Origin: DATDAH01 sp963792205 | Lineage (GTDB): Bacteria; Actinomycetota; Acidimicrobiia; Acidimicrobiales; DATDAH01 | DNA length: 64,000 bases | Assembly: GCA_963792205.1 (NCBI GenBank) | Contig: CAWBVI010000004.1 | Location: forward strand, 1,364,001 to 1,428,000 | Reading direction: 5' to 3' | Shown: positions 57,667-64,000 of the stretch, in pieces | Layout: each line of letters opens with the position of its first letter | Position numbering within the stretch: position 1 is the first letter of the stretch | The notes under the pieces: generated by a model | The model's input: only the letters and a program-made list of their open reading frames with translations | What the model was told of the DNA's origin: nothing | The model's database searches: none | Position numbers and translations under genes: made by a program

Positions 57667-58647
57667 GTGCGCTTCGAGGCCTACCACCACCTCGACGGGC
57701 GGCCCAACGTGGTCGTGGACGGTTCGCCCACCGAGGGGACCGTCCTCACCGTCACCCACTGGCCGGGCTACCCCCCGCCGGAGGCCGTGGCCGACGACCT
57801 GTCGGCGCAGATGGCGTTCCGTCTCCTCGATCACCCCGAGCTCGTGCCCGACGGTGTGGAGCTGGTGTCCAACAACCACTTCGACCAGGACGGGCTGGTC
57901 TCGCTCTTCGCCCTCTGCCGGCCGGACGAAGCGCTCGCCCGTCAGCCGTTCCTCGAGGACGTGGCCCGCGCCGGTGACTTCGCCGTCTACCAGGACCGCG
58001 ATGCGGCCCGGGTCTCGATGGTCCTCTCGGCGATGGCTGGCGACGACGGGCGGCCCGACGACTACATGGAGCGCACGGCCGGGCTCTACGAGGAACTGCT
58101 CGGGCGGCTGCCCGAGCTGTGCGATGGCATCCAGCGCCATCGAGACCTGTGGGCGGAGGAGGATGCGTCGCTGGCGGCGAGCGAGGCGGCATTGGCTTCG
58201 GGCGCGGTCCAGCTCGAGGAGGTCCCCGACGTCGAGCTCGCGGTGGTGACGGTGCCCAGCGACGCGCCCGATGCCGGCGGTCACCGCTTCGGCGGGGACT
58301 GGGCCCACGGGCTGCACCCGATGGCCGTCTGTGGCGCGACAGACCGTCTCGTCGTGGCCACCGTGCGCGAGGGCCGCTACGAGGTCGAGCACCGCTACGA
58401 GACCTGGGTCCAGCTCCGGTCGCGGCCGCTGCGCGAGCGCCGCGACCTGGTTCCCCTGGCCGAACGCCTCCAGGACGAGGAGCCCGCGTCGACCGTGTGG
58501 TCGGCCACCGACGTCGGCGGGCTGATCCCCCGGCTGACGACCGCCGGCGAGCCGAGCGGGATCGCGCCGGGCCGCTTCGTCGAGCTCGTCGTCGGCCACC
58601 TCCGCACCGCCCCGCCGGCCTGGGACCCCTTCGTCCCCGACCCCTGA
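57667..58647 (+). CDS. Conserved hypothetical protein (DUF6687-like), 326 aa
   Basis: 326 residues, soluble. The opening R-F-E-A-Y-H-H-L-D-G-R-P-N-V-V-V-D-G, and S-N-N-H-F-D-Q-D-G-L-V-S-L-F near residue 68, give a histidine/aspartate cluster of the kind that binds metal in DHH-like phosphoesterases. Later segments (D-W-A-H-G-L-H-P-M-A, Y-E-T-W-V-Q-L-R-S-R-P) are family specific. I believe it is DUF6687; function unknown. The leaderless GTG is set by TAGCGT 6 nt upstream. Confidence 0.62.
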   Translation: MRFEAYHHLDGRPNVVVDGSPTEGTVLTVTHWPGYPPPEAVADDLSAQMAFRLLDHPELVPDGVELVSNNHFDQDGLVSLFALCRPDEALARQPFLEDVARAGDFAVYQDRDAARVSMVLSAMAGDDGRPDDYMERTAGLYEELLGRLPELCDGIQRHRDLWAEEDASLAASEAALASGAVQLEEVPDVELAVVTVPSDAPDAGGHRFGGDWAHGLHPMAVCGATDRLVVATVREGRYEVEHRYETWVQLRSRPLRERRDLVPLAERLQDEEPASTVWSATDVGGLIPRLTTAGEPSGIAPGRFVELVVGHLRTAPPAWDPFVPDP

Positions 58648-58663
58648 CCCTGCGATCTCAGAT

Positions 58664-59371
58664 TCAGTCGCGAGAGAAGATGCGCAGCACGTACCAGAAG
58701 AGGAGCATCACCGAGGCGAAGAGCTGCACGGCGGCACCCACGTGGGCGGTCTCGGGGTAGGTCTTGAGGATCGCCTGGGTCTGGTAGAGGATGGCGGCGC
58801 CGGCCACGCCGACCATCGCCAGGGAGAACCAGACCCCGAGCTCGAGCCCGAAGAGCAGGGCGGCCACGATCAGGAGCAGGGCCATCACCCCCGCGAACAT
58901 CACGAGGGGCCGCAGGAACGACAGGTCCCGCCGGGTGTAGAGGCCGACCGCGGTCAGGCCGCCGAACCCGAGCACGGTGACGACGGCCGCGCTGGCGACC
59001 GTGGCGCTCCCGCCCGCTCCCTCGACGTTGAACACGTACCAGAGGAACGGGGCGAAGATCAGCGCCTCGGCCGCGGCGAGGCCGAAGAGTCCGGCGTACT
59101 GACGGGCGGGGTCATCCAGGTCGTGGGCGGCCGCCGTGGCCAGGAAGTTGACGATCATGAACGCGCCCAGGACGAGCAGCCAGGCCGCACCGCTCCCGGC
59201 CACGAGGTCGTAGATGGCCTCGGCCAGCCCGGTGAAGAACAGCAGCGTCTCGAACACGATGAACGCCGCGACGGCGAGCGCGAGGTGTTGGTAGACGCGG
59301 ACGAGGAAGGCGCCTCGCGTCTCGGCACCGAGGTCGGCTACCGGGGTGGGGAGGGGCTGGGCCATCGACAT
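58664..59371 (-). CDS. Bax inhibitor-1/YccA family membrane protein
   Basis: 235 residues with seven membrane helices. BI-1 features: an N-terminal F-L-V-R-V-Y-Q-H-L-A-L-A-V, G-L-Y-T-R-R-D-L-S-F-L near 150, and I-L-Y-Q-T-Q-A-I-L-K-T-Y near 195, with the conserved acidic pair region. Members are proton-sensitive Ca2+ leak channels. TACCCT (59383-59378) lies 6 nt before the ATG. Confidence 0.9.
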   Translation of the reverse strand: MSMAQPLPTPVADLGAETRGAFLVRVYQHLALAVAAFIVFETLLFFTGLAEAIYDLVAGSGAAWLLVLGAFMIVNFLATAAAHDLDDPARQYAGLFGLAAAEALIFAPFLWYVFNVEGAGGSATVASAAVVTVLGFGGLTAVGLYTRRDLSFLRPLVMFAGVMALLLIVAALLFGLELGVWFSLAMVGVAGAAILYQTQAILKTYPETAHVGAAVQLFASVMLLFWYVLRIFSRD

Positions 59372-59396
59372 GCTCCCAGGGTACCGACGGGCCCGA

Positions 59397-59807
59397 TCAG
59401 GTGGAGGTGAGCAGGCCCAGGCCCAGAGCGATCACGCCCGCGGCCAAGCTGACCACGCCGAGGGGGATCAACCGGATCAGTCCGTTCGGCTCGGTGGCCC
59501 CGGGGCGGGCGACCGAGAGGAAGAACCCGCCCGGGATCAGGAGGGCGGCCACGGCCACCCCCTCGCGGGCGACGAGCTCGGCGGCGCCCTCGAGGTCGGC
59601 GGCGTCGACGAACGGCTGGCAGATCAGCGCGAGGGAGACGAGGACGCCGGCGTGGGCGTGGCCGGCCCGGAAGAAGGTGCGCTGCTCCTCGGTGACCGGG
59701 TGGTCGCCCCGGACGATGCGGAGCAGGAAGACGCCGCCGAACTCGATGGTGGTGATGGCGAGGAGCAGGATCCCGGCCATCACCCGGGAGGCATCGGAGA
59801 GCTCCAT
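59397..59807 (-). CDS. Membrane protein of unknown function, 136 aa
   Basis: 136 residues with four membrane helices (about 7-30, 48-65, 82-100, 112-132) and a histidine cluster R-A-G-H-A-H-A-G between helices 1 and 2. No family is recognised with certainty. It is divergent from the TetR gene, sharing a 101-bp control region that holds TetR-type palindromes, so it is the likely target. Confidence 0.68.
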   Translation of the reverse strand: MELSDASRVMAGILLLAITTIEFGGVFLLRIVRGDHPVTEEQRTFFRAGHAHAGVLVSLALICQPFVDAADLEGAAELVAREGVAVAALLIPGGFFLSVARPGATEPNGLIRLIPLGVVSLAAGVIALGLGLLTST

Positions 59808-59839
59808 GGGTTTCAGGGTCCAGTCGGGTCGCGTTCAGT

Positions 59840-59879
59840 CTTGTCACTGACAAGTTCGCGCCGTGAGCCAATCTTGTCA
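59840..59879. promoter_or_regulatory. Operator with TTGTCA half-sites between membrane gene and TetR gene
   Basis: CTTGTCA-C-TGACAAG at 59840-59854 is a perfect 15-bp palindrome. A further half-site CTTGTCA lies at 59873-59879. The second half-site doubles as a -35 element (TTGTCA), 16 bp before TAGCGT at 59896-59901. Binding of the TetR protein would therefore block its own promoter and probably that of the divergent membrane gene. Confidence 0.65.
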
Positions 59880-59908
59880 ATGCCTAGATAGGTGCTAGCG
59901 TCGAGGCG

Positions 59909-60466
59909 ATGTCCGGGAGCGGCTACCACCACGGAGATCTCCGGCGGGCGCTGTTGGATGCTGCCGTCGAGGCCGTCGAGGAGCGAGGTCCGGCCGAGCT
60001 CAGCCTCCGTGACCTGGCCCGGCGGGTCGGGGTGTCGCACGCCGCGCCCACCCACCACTTCGGGGACAAGGCCGGGCTGCTCACGGCCGTGGCCGTCGAG
60101 GGCCACGAGCTGCTGCGGGCCGCGCTGGCCGATGCGTGGGCGCGCAGCCATGACTTCCTGGAGGTGGGCGTGGCCTACGTGGGCTTCGCGGTGACGCACC
60201 GGGCGCACTTCGAGGTGATGTTCCGACCGGAGCTGCTCCGGGTCGACGACCCCGCGCTGGCCCGAGCCCGGGCGCAGTCAGCCGAGCTGCTCTACGGACC
60301 GGCCGAGGCCCTCACCGACGCCGGCTCCCGCGTCGAGGCCGGGGTGGCCGCGTGGTCCCTGATGCACGGCGTGGCGTGGCTCTGGCTCAACGACCTCCTG
60401 CCCGCCCAGCTCGGCGACGATCCGGAAGCCATTGCCCGCGCCGCCGGCCGCCACCTCTTCGCCTGA
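59909..60466 (+). CDS. TetR-family transcriptional regulator
   Basis: 185 residues. Helix-turn-helix at about 10-55 (Y-H-H-G-D-L-R-R-A-L-L-D-A-A, L-S-L-R-D-L-A-R-R-V-G-V-S-H-A-A-P-T-H-H-F-G-D-K). The S-H-A-A-P-x-x-H-F variant and the W-x-x-x-H-G-x-A-x-L segment at 155 mark the TetR_C_33/WHG group. ATG 59909 is 7 nt after TAGCGT; likely autoregulated through the adjacent palindrome. Confidence 0.92.
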   Translation: MSGSGYHHGDLRRALLDAAVEAVEERGPAELSLRDLARRVGVSHAAPTHHFGDKAGLLTAVAVEGHELLRAALADAWARSHDFLEVGVAYVGFAVTHRAHFEVMFRPELLRVDDPALARARAQSAELLYGPAEALTDAGSRVEAGVAAWSLMHGVAWLWLNDLLPAQLGDDPEAIARAAGRHLFA

Positions 60467-60471
60467 GGCGT

Positions 60472-61464
60472 TCAGCCCGGTCGCCTTGGGGTGTCGCGGT
60501 TGACGAAGGCCATGTCGACGGCGCGGTCGCCCACGGCCTGGAGGGCGCCGAGGCGCTCGAGGTCGTCGGGCTCGAGGTGGACGTCCACCGCGGCCGCGTT
60601 CTCCTCGAGGTACTTCCGGCGCTTGGTGCCGGGGATCGGCACGACGTCGTCGCCCTGCGCGTAGAGCCAGGCCAGGGCCACCTGGCCGGGGGTGCACCCT
60701 CGGGCCTCGGCCACCTCCTTGACCACGTCCACCAGGGACAGGTTGGCTTCGAACGCGCCGTCGGCGAAGCGGGGGTTGGTCCGGCGGAAGTCGTTGTCGG
60801 CCAGGCTGTCGGTGGCGGTGACGGTGCCGGTGAGGATCCCCCGGCCGAGGGGACTGAACGGGACGAGGCCGATGCCGAGCTCCCGGCAGGCCGGCACCAC
60901 GTCGTCCTCGAGGTCGCGGGTGAACAGGGACCACTCGCTCTGCAGCGCGGCGATGGGGTGCACGGCGGCCGCCCGGCGGACGGTGTCGGCGGAGGCCTCC
61001 GACAGGCCGAGGTGGCGGACCTTGCCGGCCTCGACCAGCTCGGCCATGGCCCCCACGGTGTCCTCGATGGGCACGGTCAGGTCGGGGCGGTGCTGGTAGT
61101 AGAGGTCGATGTGGTCGACGCCGAGCCGCTCCAGGGAGGCGTCGCAGGCCTGGTGGACGTACTCGGGCGAGCCGTCGACGCCCCGCTCACCGTCGCGGAA
61201 GACGTTGCCGAACTTGGTGGCCAGCACCACGTCGTCCCGCTGGGAGGCGATGGTGCGGCCCACGAGCTTCTCGTTCTCGGTCAGCCCGTAGACGTCGGCG
61301 GTGTCGAGGAAGGTGACACCGAGGTCGAGGGCCCGCTCGATGGTGGCCACCGCTTCGTTCTCGTCGGCGGGCCCGTAGGCGAAGTCGGTCAAGCTCATGC
61401 AGCCCAGTCCCTGGGCCGGGACGTTCAGGCCGGTGGAGCCGAGGGCACGGGTGGGGAGGGTCAT
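60472..61464 (-). CDS. Aldo/keto reductase
   Basis: 330 residues, TIM barrel. The catalytic tetrad is readable: Asp54 and Tyr59 in F-L-D-T-A-D-V-Y-G, Lys84 in L-A-T-K-F-G, His125 in Y-Y-Q-H-R-P-D. NADPH-site segments S-P-L-G-R-G-I-L-T-G and P-I-P-G-T-K-R follow. Similar to plant and yeast AKR13-type reductases of aldehydes; substrate unknown. TACGGT (61476-61471) is 6 nt before the ATG. Confidence 0.93.
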   Translation of the reverse strand: MTLPTRALGSTGLNVPAQGLGCMSLTDFAYGPADENEAVATIERALDLGVTFLDTADVYGLTENEKLVGRTIASQRDDVVLATKFGNVFRDGERGVDGSPEYVHQACDASLERLGVDHIDLYYQHRPDLTVPIEDTVGAMAELVEAGKVRHLGLSEASADTVRRAAAVHPIAALQSEWSLFTRDLEDDVVPACRELGIGLVPFSPLGRGILTGTVTATDSLADNDFRRTNPRFADGAFEANLSLVDVVKEVAEARGCTPGQVALAWLYAQGDDVVPIPGTKRRKYLEENAAAVDVHLEPDDLERLGALQAVGDRAVDMAFVNRDTPRRPG

Positions 61465-61494
61465 GCGGCGACCGTACGCCCTCCCCGGCCGACC

Positions 61495-61908
61495 TCACTC
61501 GCCGGCGTAGGTGCCGAAGCTCCAGAGGTTGCCCTCGGGGTCGCGGACCGTGAAGCCCCGCGACCCGTAGTCCTCGTCCTTGAGTCCCGCGACGACCTCG
61601 GCCCCGGCTCCCGTGGCCCGCTCGAACAGCCCGTCGGGGTCGTCGCAGACCACGTAGACCGAGTCGTTGCCGGGCGTGCGCCGCCCAAAGGGCGAGTCGT
61701 CCTTGCCGGCGCTGCCGAACATGAGCCCGCCGCCGAGCGGCCAGCGGAGCTCACCGTGCACGATGACCGACGGATCGTCCTCGCTCGGGTAGGCGGCGCG
61801 CTCCTCGAAGCCGAAGGCGGTGGTCAGGAAGGTGATGGCGGCCCGGGCGTCAACGAAGGACAGGATCGGCCAGACCGTGGGTGGGTTGCTCATGGGTGGG
61901 TTGCTCAT
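61495..61908 (-). CDS. VOC-family (glyoxalase/bleomycin resistance-like) protein
   Basis: 137 residues from ATG 61908 (alternatives 61920 and 61893). Single VOC domain: P-I-L-S-F-V-D-A-R-A-A-I-T-F-L near residue 15, G-E-L-R-W-P-L-G-G-G near 53, F-T-V-R-D-P-E-G-N-L-W-S-F at the end, as in PhnB-like proteins. The N-terminus carries M-S-N-P-P twice because of a 15-bp tandem duplication. The 5' end overlaps the AraC gene by about 60 bp in another frame. Confidence 0.82.
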   Translation of the reverse strand: MSNPPMSNPPTVWPILSFVDARAAITFLTTAFGFEERAAYPSEDDPSVIVHGELRWPLGGGLMFGSAGKDDSPFGRRTPGNDSVYVVCDDPDGLFERATGAGAEVVAGLKDEDYGSRGFTVRDPEGNLWSFGTYAGE

Positions 61909-62755
61909 GTTCTCCAGCATGCAACCGTTCCGCCATCTCGTCTTGGAAGGATGGAAGGTCCTCGGTCAACAGCTCCGACGGTGAGCAGCCGGCCAGCTCG
62001 GCGAAGTCCCGGTCGAGGTGGGCGTGGTCGTAGTAGCCGCACCCGGCGGCCACCTGGGCGATGGAGATGTGGGGCGGGGCGGCCCGGAGCAGGCGCTGGG
62101 CCCGCTCGAACCGCACCACCCGGGCGGCCAGCTTCGGGGCGAGGCCGAACTCGTCCCGGAAGCGACGGGTCAGGTGCTGGCGGCTCCAGCCGGTCTCGAC
62201 GGCGAGGTCCCGCACCGTGACCTGGCCGCCCGAGCCGACCACCATCCGCCAGCTCTCGGCCAGCTCCGGCACGACCTGCTCCTCCCGGCCCACCCGGAGC
62301 AGCACGTCGTCGCAGGCGGCGAAGCGCTCGGCCCACGAGGGCGCCACCTGCAGGCGCTCCCACAGTTCGTGACCGGCACCGCCGACGACGTCGGCCCATT
62401 CGAGGGTCTGGTTCCAGAGCGCCCGGGCCGGGGCGCCGAGCAGGGCCCGGCTGCCGAGCGGGGTCAGCTCGATCTCGACCCCCTCCTGGTTGCCGTCGTG
62501 GGCGATCAGCGCGCTCGAGGCCTGCAGCCCGCTCAGCACGCAGCCGTACCGGCTCGGCGCCTGTCCGGGGTCGGTCTGCCGGATGACGTCGACGGGCGGC
62601 CCGATGCTCACGATGAAGGTCATGTGCCGGGACGGCAGGCCCCGGTGGACGCCTGCCGGATGGCCCTCGAGCCGGTACCCGCAGTACTCCCGGATGAAGG
62701 GTCGCAGCGCCGGCGCCGGTGACCGGGTCACCCACTCCGTGACCGGCTCGCTCAT
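61850..62755 (-). CDS. AraC-family transcriptional regulator
   Basis: 301 residues. The N-terminal domain is a cupin-less effector region with R-E-Y-C-G-Y-R-L-E-G. The C-terminal AraC double helix-turn-helix lies at about 180-275 (V-R-D-L-A-V-E-T-G-W-S-R-Q-H-L-T-R-R-F-R-D-E-F-G-L-A-P-K, then I-A-Q-V-A-A-G-C-G-Y-Y-D-H-A-H-L-D-R-D-F). TAGCCT (62767-62762) sits 6 nt before the ATG. The C-terminal tail repeats H-E-Q-P-T because it is read from the 15-bp tandem repeat. It probably regulates the VOC gene it overlaps. Confidence 0.9.
   Translation of the reverse strand: MSEPVTEWVTRSPAPALRPFIREYCGYRLEGHPAGVHRGLPSRHMTFIVSIGPPVDVIRQTDPGQAPSRYGCVLSGLQASSALIAHDGNQEGVEIELTPLGSRALLGAPARALWNQTLEWADVVGGAGHELWERLQVAPSWAERFAACDDVLLRVGREEQVVPELAESWRMVVGSGGQVTVRDLAVETGWSRQHLTRRFRDEFGLAPKLAARVVRFERAQRLLRAAPPHISIAQVAAGCGYYDHAHLDRDFAELAGCSPSELLTEDLPSFQDEMAERLHAGEHEQPTHEQPTHGLADPVLR
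61879..61908. repeat. 15-bp tandem duplication in the AraC/VOC overlap
   Basis: GGGTGGGTTGCTCAT occurs twice head to tail (61879-61893, 61894-61908). It is in frame for both overlapping genes, adding five residues to the AraC tail (E-Q-P-T-H) and a second start codon plus S-N-P-P to the VOC protein. Confidence 0.9.
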
Positions 62756-62828
62756 GTTCCGAGGCTACGACGGCCGGGCTGTGACGGCTGTCGCTTGACC
62801 TCCGGGATCCGGGGAGGATGATGGTCCC

Positions 62829-63266
62829 ATGGCCTCAGGCCTGCCGGATCCCCGCCGCCGACGGCGGGACGCGTGGTGTGAGTTCGACGTGATCACGCGG
62901 CGCATCGACCGGACGCCGGCCGTCCTGTCCCGGGTCCTGGACCGGCCGAACGCCCTGCCCGTCGGCCAGGACGTGAGCCTCGGCCGGCGGGGGAGCCTGC
63001 GCCTCGACGAGCCCTTCGAGCACCGTGGACCCGAGGACGCCGGCACCTGGGAGACGCGGGGTCGGGTGACGGGGCGGGGCCCGAGGATCGCCCGCTTCTC
63101 CCGGGTCGAGGTGGTCATCGCCCCGTGGTCGACCGACGCGGCGCAGTTGCGGGTGTTGCCCCGGTCGCGCTTCCTGGCCCGCTGGGGTGAGCGCCGTCAG
63201 CGCCGCTACTTCGACCTCGCCCACGCCGCCGCCGACCGGCTCCTCCCGATCCTCACCGTCACCTGA
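62829..63266 (+). CDS. Hypothetical protein, 145 aa
   Basis: A very Arg-rich protein (N-terminal D-P-R-R-R-R-R-D-A-W), with a beta-rich middle (F-S-R-V-E-V-V-I-A-P-W-S-T-D-A-A-Q-L-R-V-L-P) and helical C-terminus R-Y-F-D-L-A-H-A-A-A-D-R-L. The last part repeats in other actinobacterial hypothetical proteins, but I assign no family. GGGGAGGA lies upstream of the ATG. The 3' end overlaps the next, convergent gene by 8 bp. Confidence 0.6.
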   Translation: MASGLPDPRRRRRDAWCEFDVITRRIDRTPAVLSRVLDRPNALPVGQDVSLGRRGSLRLDEPFEHRGPEDAGTWETRGRVTGRGPRIARFSRVEVVIAPWSTDAAQLRVLPRSRFLARWGERRQRRYFDLAHAAADRLLPILTVT

Positions 63267-63555
63267 CGGCCAGCCGCCGGAGCACCGCACCGTCGGCGGC
63301 GCTGGCGTTGGGTCCGTACGCGGCGACGAACAGGCCGCGCTGCCCGCAGCCACAGACCAGCGCCAGCACGATCGCCTCGTCGTCGGGGTCGGTCGACCCC
63401 TCGTAGCGAACGACCTCGTCGATGGTCATCTCGGCCGGGTCGTGCTCGGTGTTGCAGGCCCCGCACCGCAGGAGCCCGTCCTCGGTGGGCACGAAGTCAC
63501 GGTCGTACCCGGCGGCTCGGAGCCGGTTCGTGGCCTCGAGCACGGTCTCCATCAT
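63259..63555 (-). CDS. Small zinc-ribbon-like hypothetical protein, 98 aa
   Basis: 98 residues with L-L-R-C-G-A-C-N-T-E near 30 and V-C-G-C-G-Q near 69, making a probable zinc ribbon, preceded by T-N-R-L-R-A-A-G-Y-D-R-D-F. No named family. TAGGCT (63568-63563) lies 7 nt before ATG 63555 and overlaps the promoter of the divergent gene. Confidence 0.65.
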   Translation of the reverse strand: MMETVLEATNRLRAAGYDRDFVPTEDGLLRCGACNTEHDPAEMTIDEVVRYEGSTDPDDEAIVLALVCGCGQRGLFVAAYGPNASAADGAVLRRLAVR

Positions 63556-63562
63556 CCCGCCG

Positions 63563-63572
63563 AGCCTACGAT
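63563..63572. promoter_or_regulatory. Overlapping divergent leaderless promoters
   Basis: TAGGCT on the minus strand (63568-63563) and TACGAT on the plus strand (63567-63572) share two bases. They are 7 and 6 nt from the start codons at 63555 and 63579. The gap is 23 bp, so polymerase can use only one at a time. Confidence 0.6.
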
Positions 63573-63578
63573 CAGGTC

Positions 63579-63962
63579 ATGAGCGTCGCGGTCTCGTTGG
63601 AGGCACTGGCCGCTCGGATCGCCGAGTTCGGCCCCCACCCCTACCTGGTCACGGCGGGCGCCCAGGGTGGTCCCCACGTGGTGTCGGTCACCGCCCGGGT
63701 GGACGGCGACCACCTCGTGGTGGAGGCCGGCAACACCAGCCGGGCGAACGTGGCCGCGAACGCGGCGGCCACGCTGCTCTGGCCCGCGCCCGCCGGCGAG
63801 GACTACAGCCTGATCGTCGACGGCGAGGGCGAGCCTCCGGAGGCCCAGGACCGGCCCCTCGTCGTGCGCCCGACCAAGGCCGTGCTCCACCGCGTGGCGA
63901 ACGCCAGCGACGACCTCCCGAGCTGCATCCGCATCGGCGAGGACGAGGAGCCGAGCCGATAG
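63579..63962 (+). CDS. Pyridoxamine-5'-phosphate-oxidase-like FMN/F420-binding protein
   Basis: 127 residues of the split beta-barrel family: Y-L-V-T-A-G-A-Q-G-G-P-H-V-V-S-V near residue 22, A-N-V-A-A-N-A-A-A-T-L-L-W near 55, D-Y-S-L-I-V-D-G near 75. Substrate unknown. TACGAT 6 nt upstream marks the leaderless ATG. Its last codons and stop lie within repeat copy C, which supplies the end E-P-S-R and TAG. Confidence 0.78.
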   Translation: MSVAVSLEALAARIAEFGPHPYLVTAGAQGGPHVVSVTARVDGDHLVVEAGNTSRANVAANAAATLLWPAPAGEDYSLIVDGEGEPPEAQDRPLVVRPTKAVLHRVANASDDLPSCIRIGEDEEPSR

Positions 63963-64000
63963 GCGAGGCGACCTGGAGCCAGCGCTGATCGCCAAGCGCA
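63948..64000 (+). repeat. Dispersed palindromic repeat, copy C (cut by window edge)
   Basis: Starts GAGCCGAGCCGATAGGCGAG and includes the CAGCGCTG palindrome and the left arm of the hairpin (TCGCCAAGCGCA) before the window ends. It begins inside the 3' end of the 63579 gene and provides its stop codon. Confidence 0.75.

Noticed and set aside
1..64000. CRISPR arrays, insertion sequences, prophage or integrative element
   Set aside because: No regularly spaced repeats, transposase, integrase, terminal inverted repeats or attachment-site duplication at the tRNA were seen.

Overview
The window is about 72% GC and densely coded on both strands. It contains several mycothiol-dependent enzymes (DinB/MDMPI fold), deazaflavin/F420-type oxidoreductases, a WhiG/FliA-like sigma factor, secreted SLH-domain proteins and a DUF3556 membrane protein. 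Many genes start without a ribosome binding site, 5-9 nt downstream of a TANNNT -10 box. Together these point to Actinomycetota, most likely class Acidimicrobiia (Iamia/Ilumatobacter type); the class is an inference from gene content. No phage, insertion sequence, CRISPR array or integrase is visible, so this looks like chromosome.

Layout. 1-5.6 kb: 5' part of an APH-type kinase, tRNA-Ile(GAT), a 45-residue membrane peptide, an NAD-binding oxidoreductase, a WhiG-like sigma factor with a strong terminator, an MDMPI enzyme, an ECF sigma/zinc anti-sigma pair and a decayed flavodoxin-like gene. 5.6-15.7 kb: a CtpE-like P-type ATPase, a frameshifted inositol/histidinol-phosphatase, a cytochrome P450, HAD and MBL hydrolases, a frameshifted MgtE/SLC41 Mg transporter, a DUF35-thiolase pair and a PQQ-type sugar dehydrogenase. 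15.7-29.1 kb: a potassium block with all genes on the minus strand, in transcription order ASCH protein, KimA-like permease, DUF4118/GAF sensor, small membrane protein, kdpF, kdpA, kdpB, kdpC, kdpD, kdpE, kup. 29-39 kb: secreted trypsin-like protease, VOC protein, SGNH-SLH protein, cupin, GNAT, FKBP lipoprotein, pirin, ybaK, a DisA_N diadenylate cyclase, OsmC, MmcQ. 39-49 kb: TauE/SafE exporter, dienelactone hydrolase, nitronate monooxygenase, DUF3556 protein, META lipoprotein, MFS pump, a yybP-ykoY manganese riboswitch with terC, and a CGNR/NAT divergent pair. 49-64 kb: LysR, then a TetR-P450-nitronate monooxygenase operon, YceI, a three-gene redox operon ending in a selenoprotein with in-frame TGA (motif U-G-S-C), Bax inhibitor-like protein, TetR, aldo/keto reductase, AraC and small proteins.

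How the genes fit together. The strongest biological themes are (i) potassium homeostasis: three uptake systems (KimA-like, Kdp, Kup), the KdpDE regulators and an extra DUF4118 sensor in one block, with a c-di-AMP cyclase about 8 kb away; (ii) thiol/selenol redox chemistry, with a mycothiol-dependent enzyme, a thioredoxin-like fusion protein and a UGSC selenoprotein translationally coupled; (iii) metal homeostasis (Mn riboswitch/TerC, MgtE, CtpE-like ATPase).

Sequence-level points: a three-copy dispersed repeat with a 9-bp hairpin; over twenty leaderless promoters, some in divergent pairs whose promoters lie inside one another; three genes each broken by one extra G/C; and two genes reduced by internal deletion with both ends kept.
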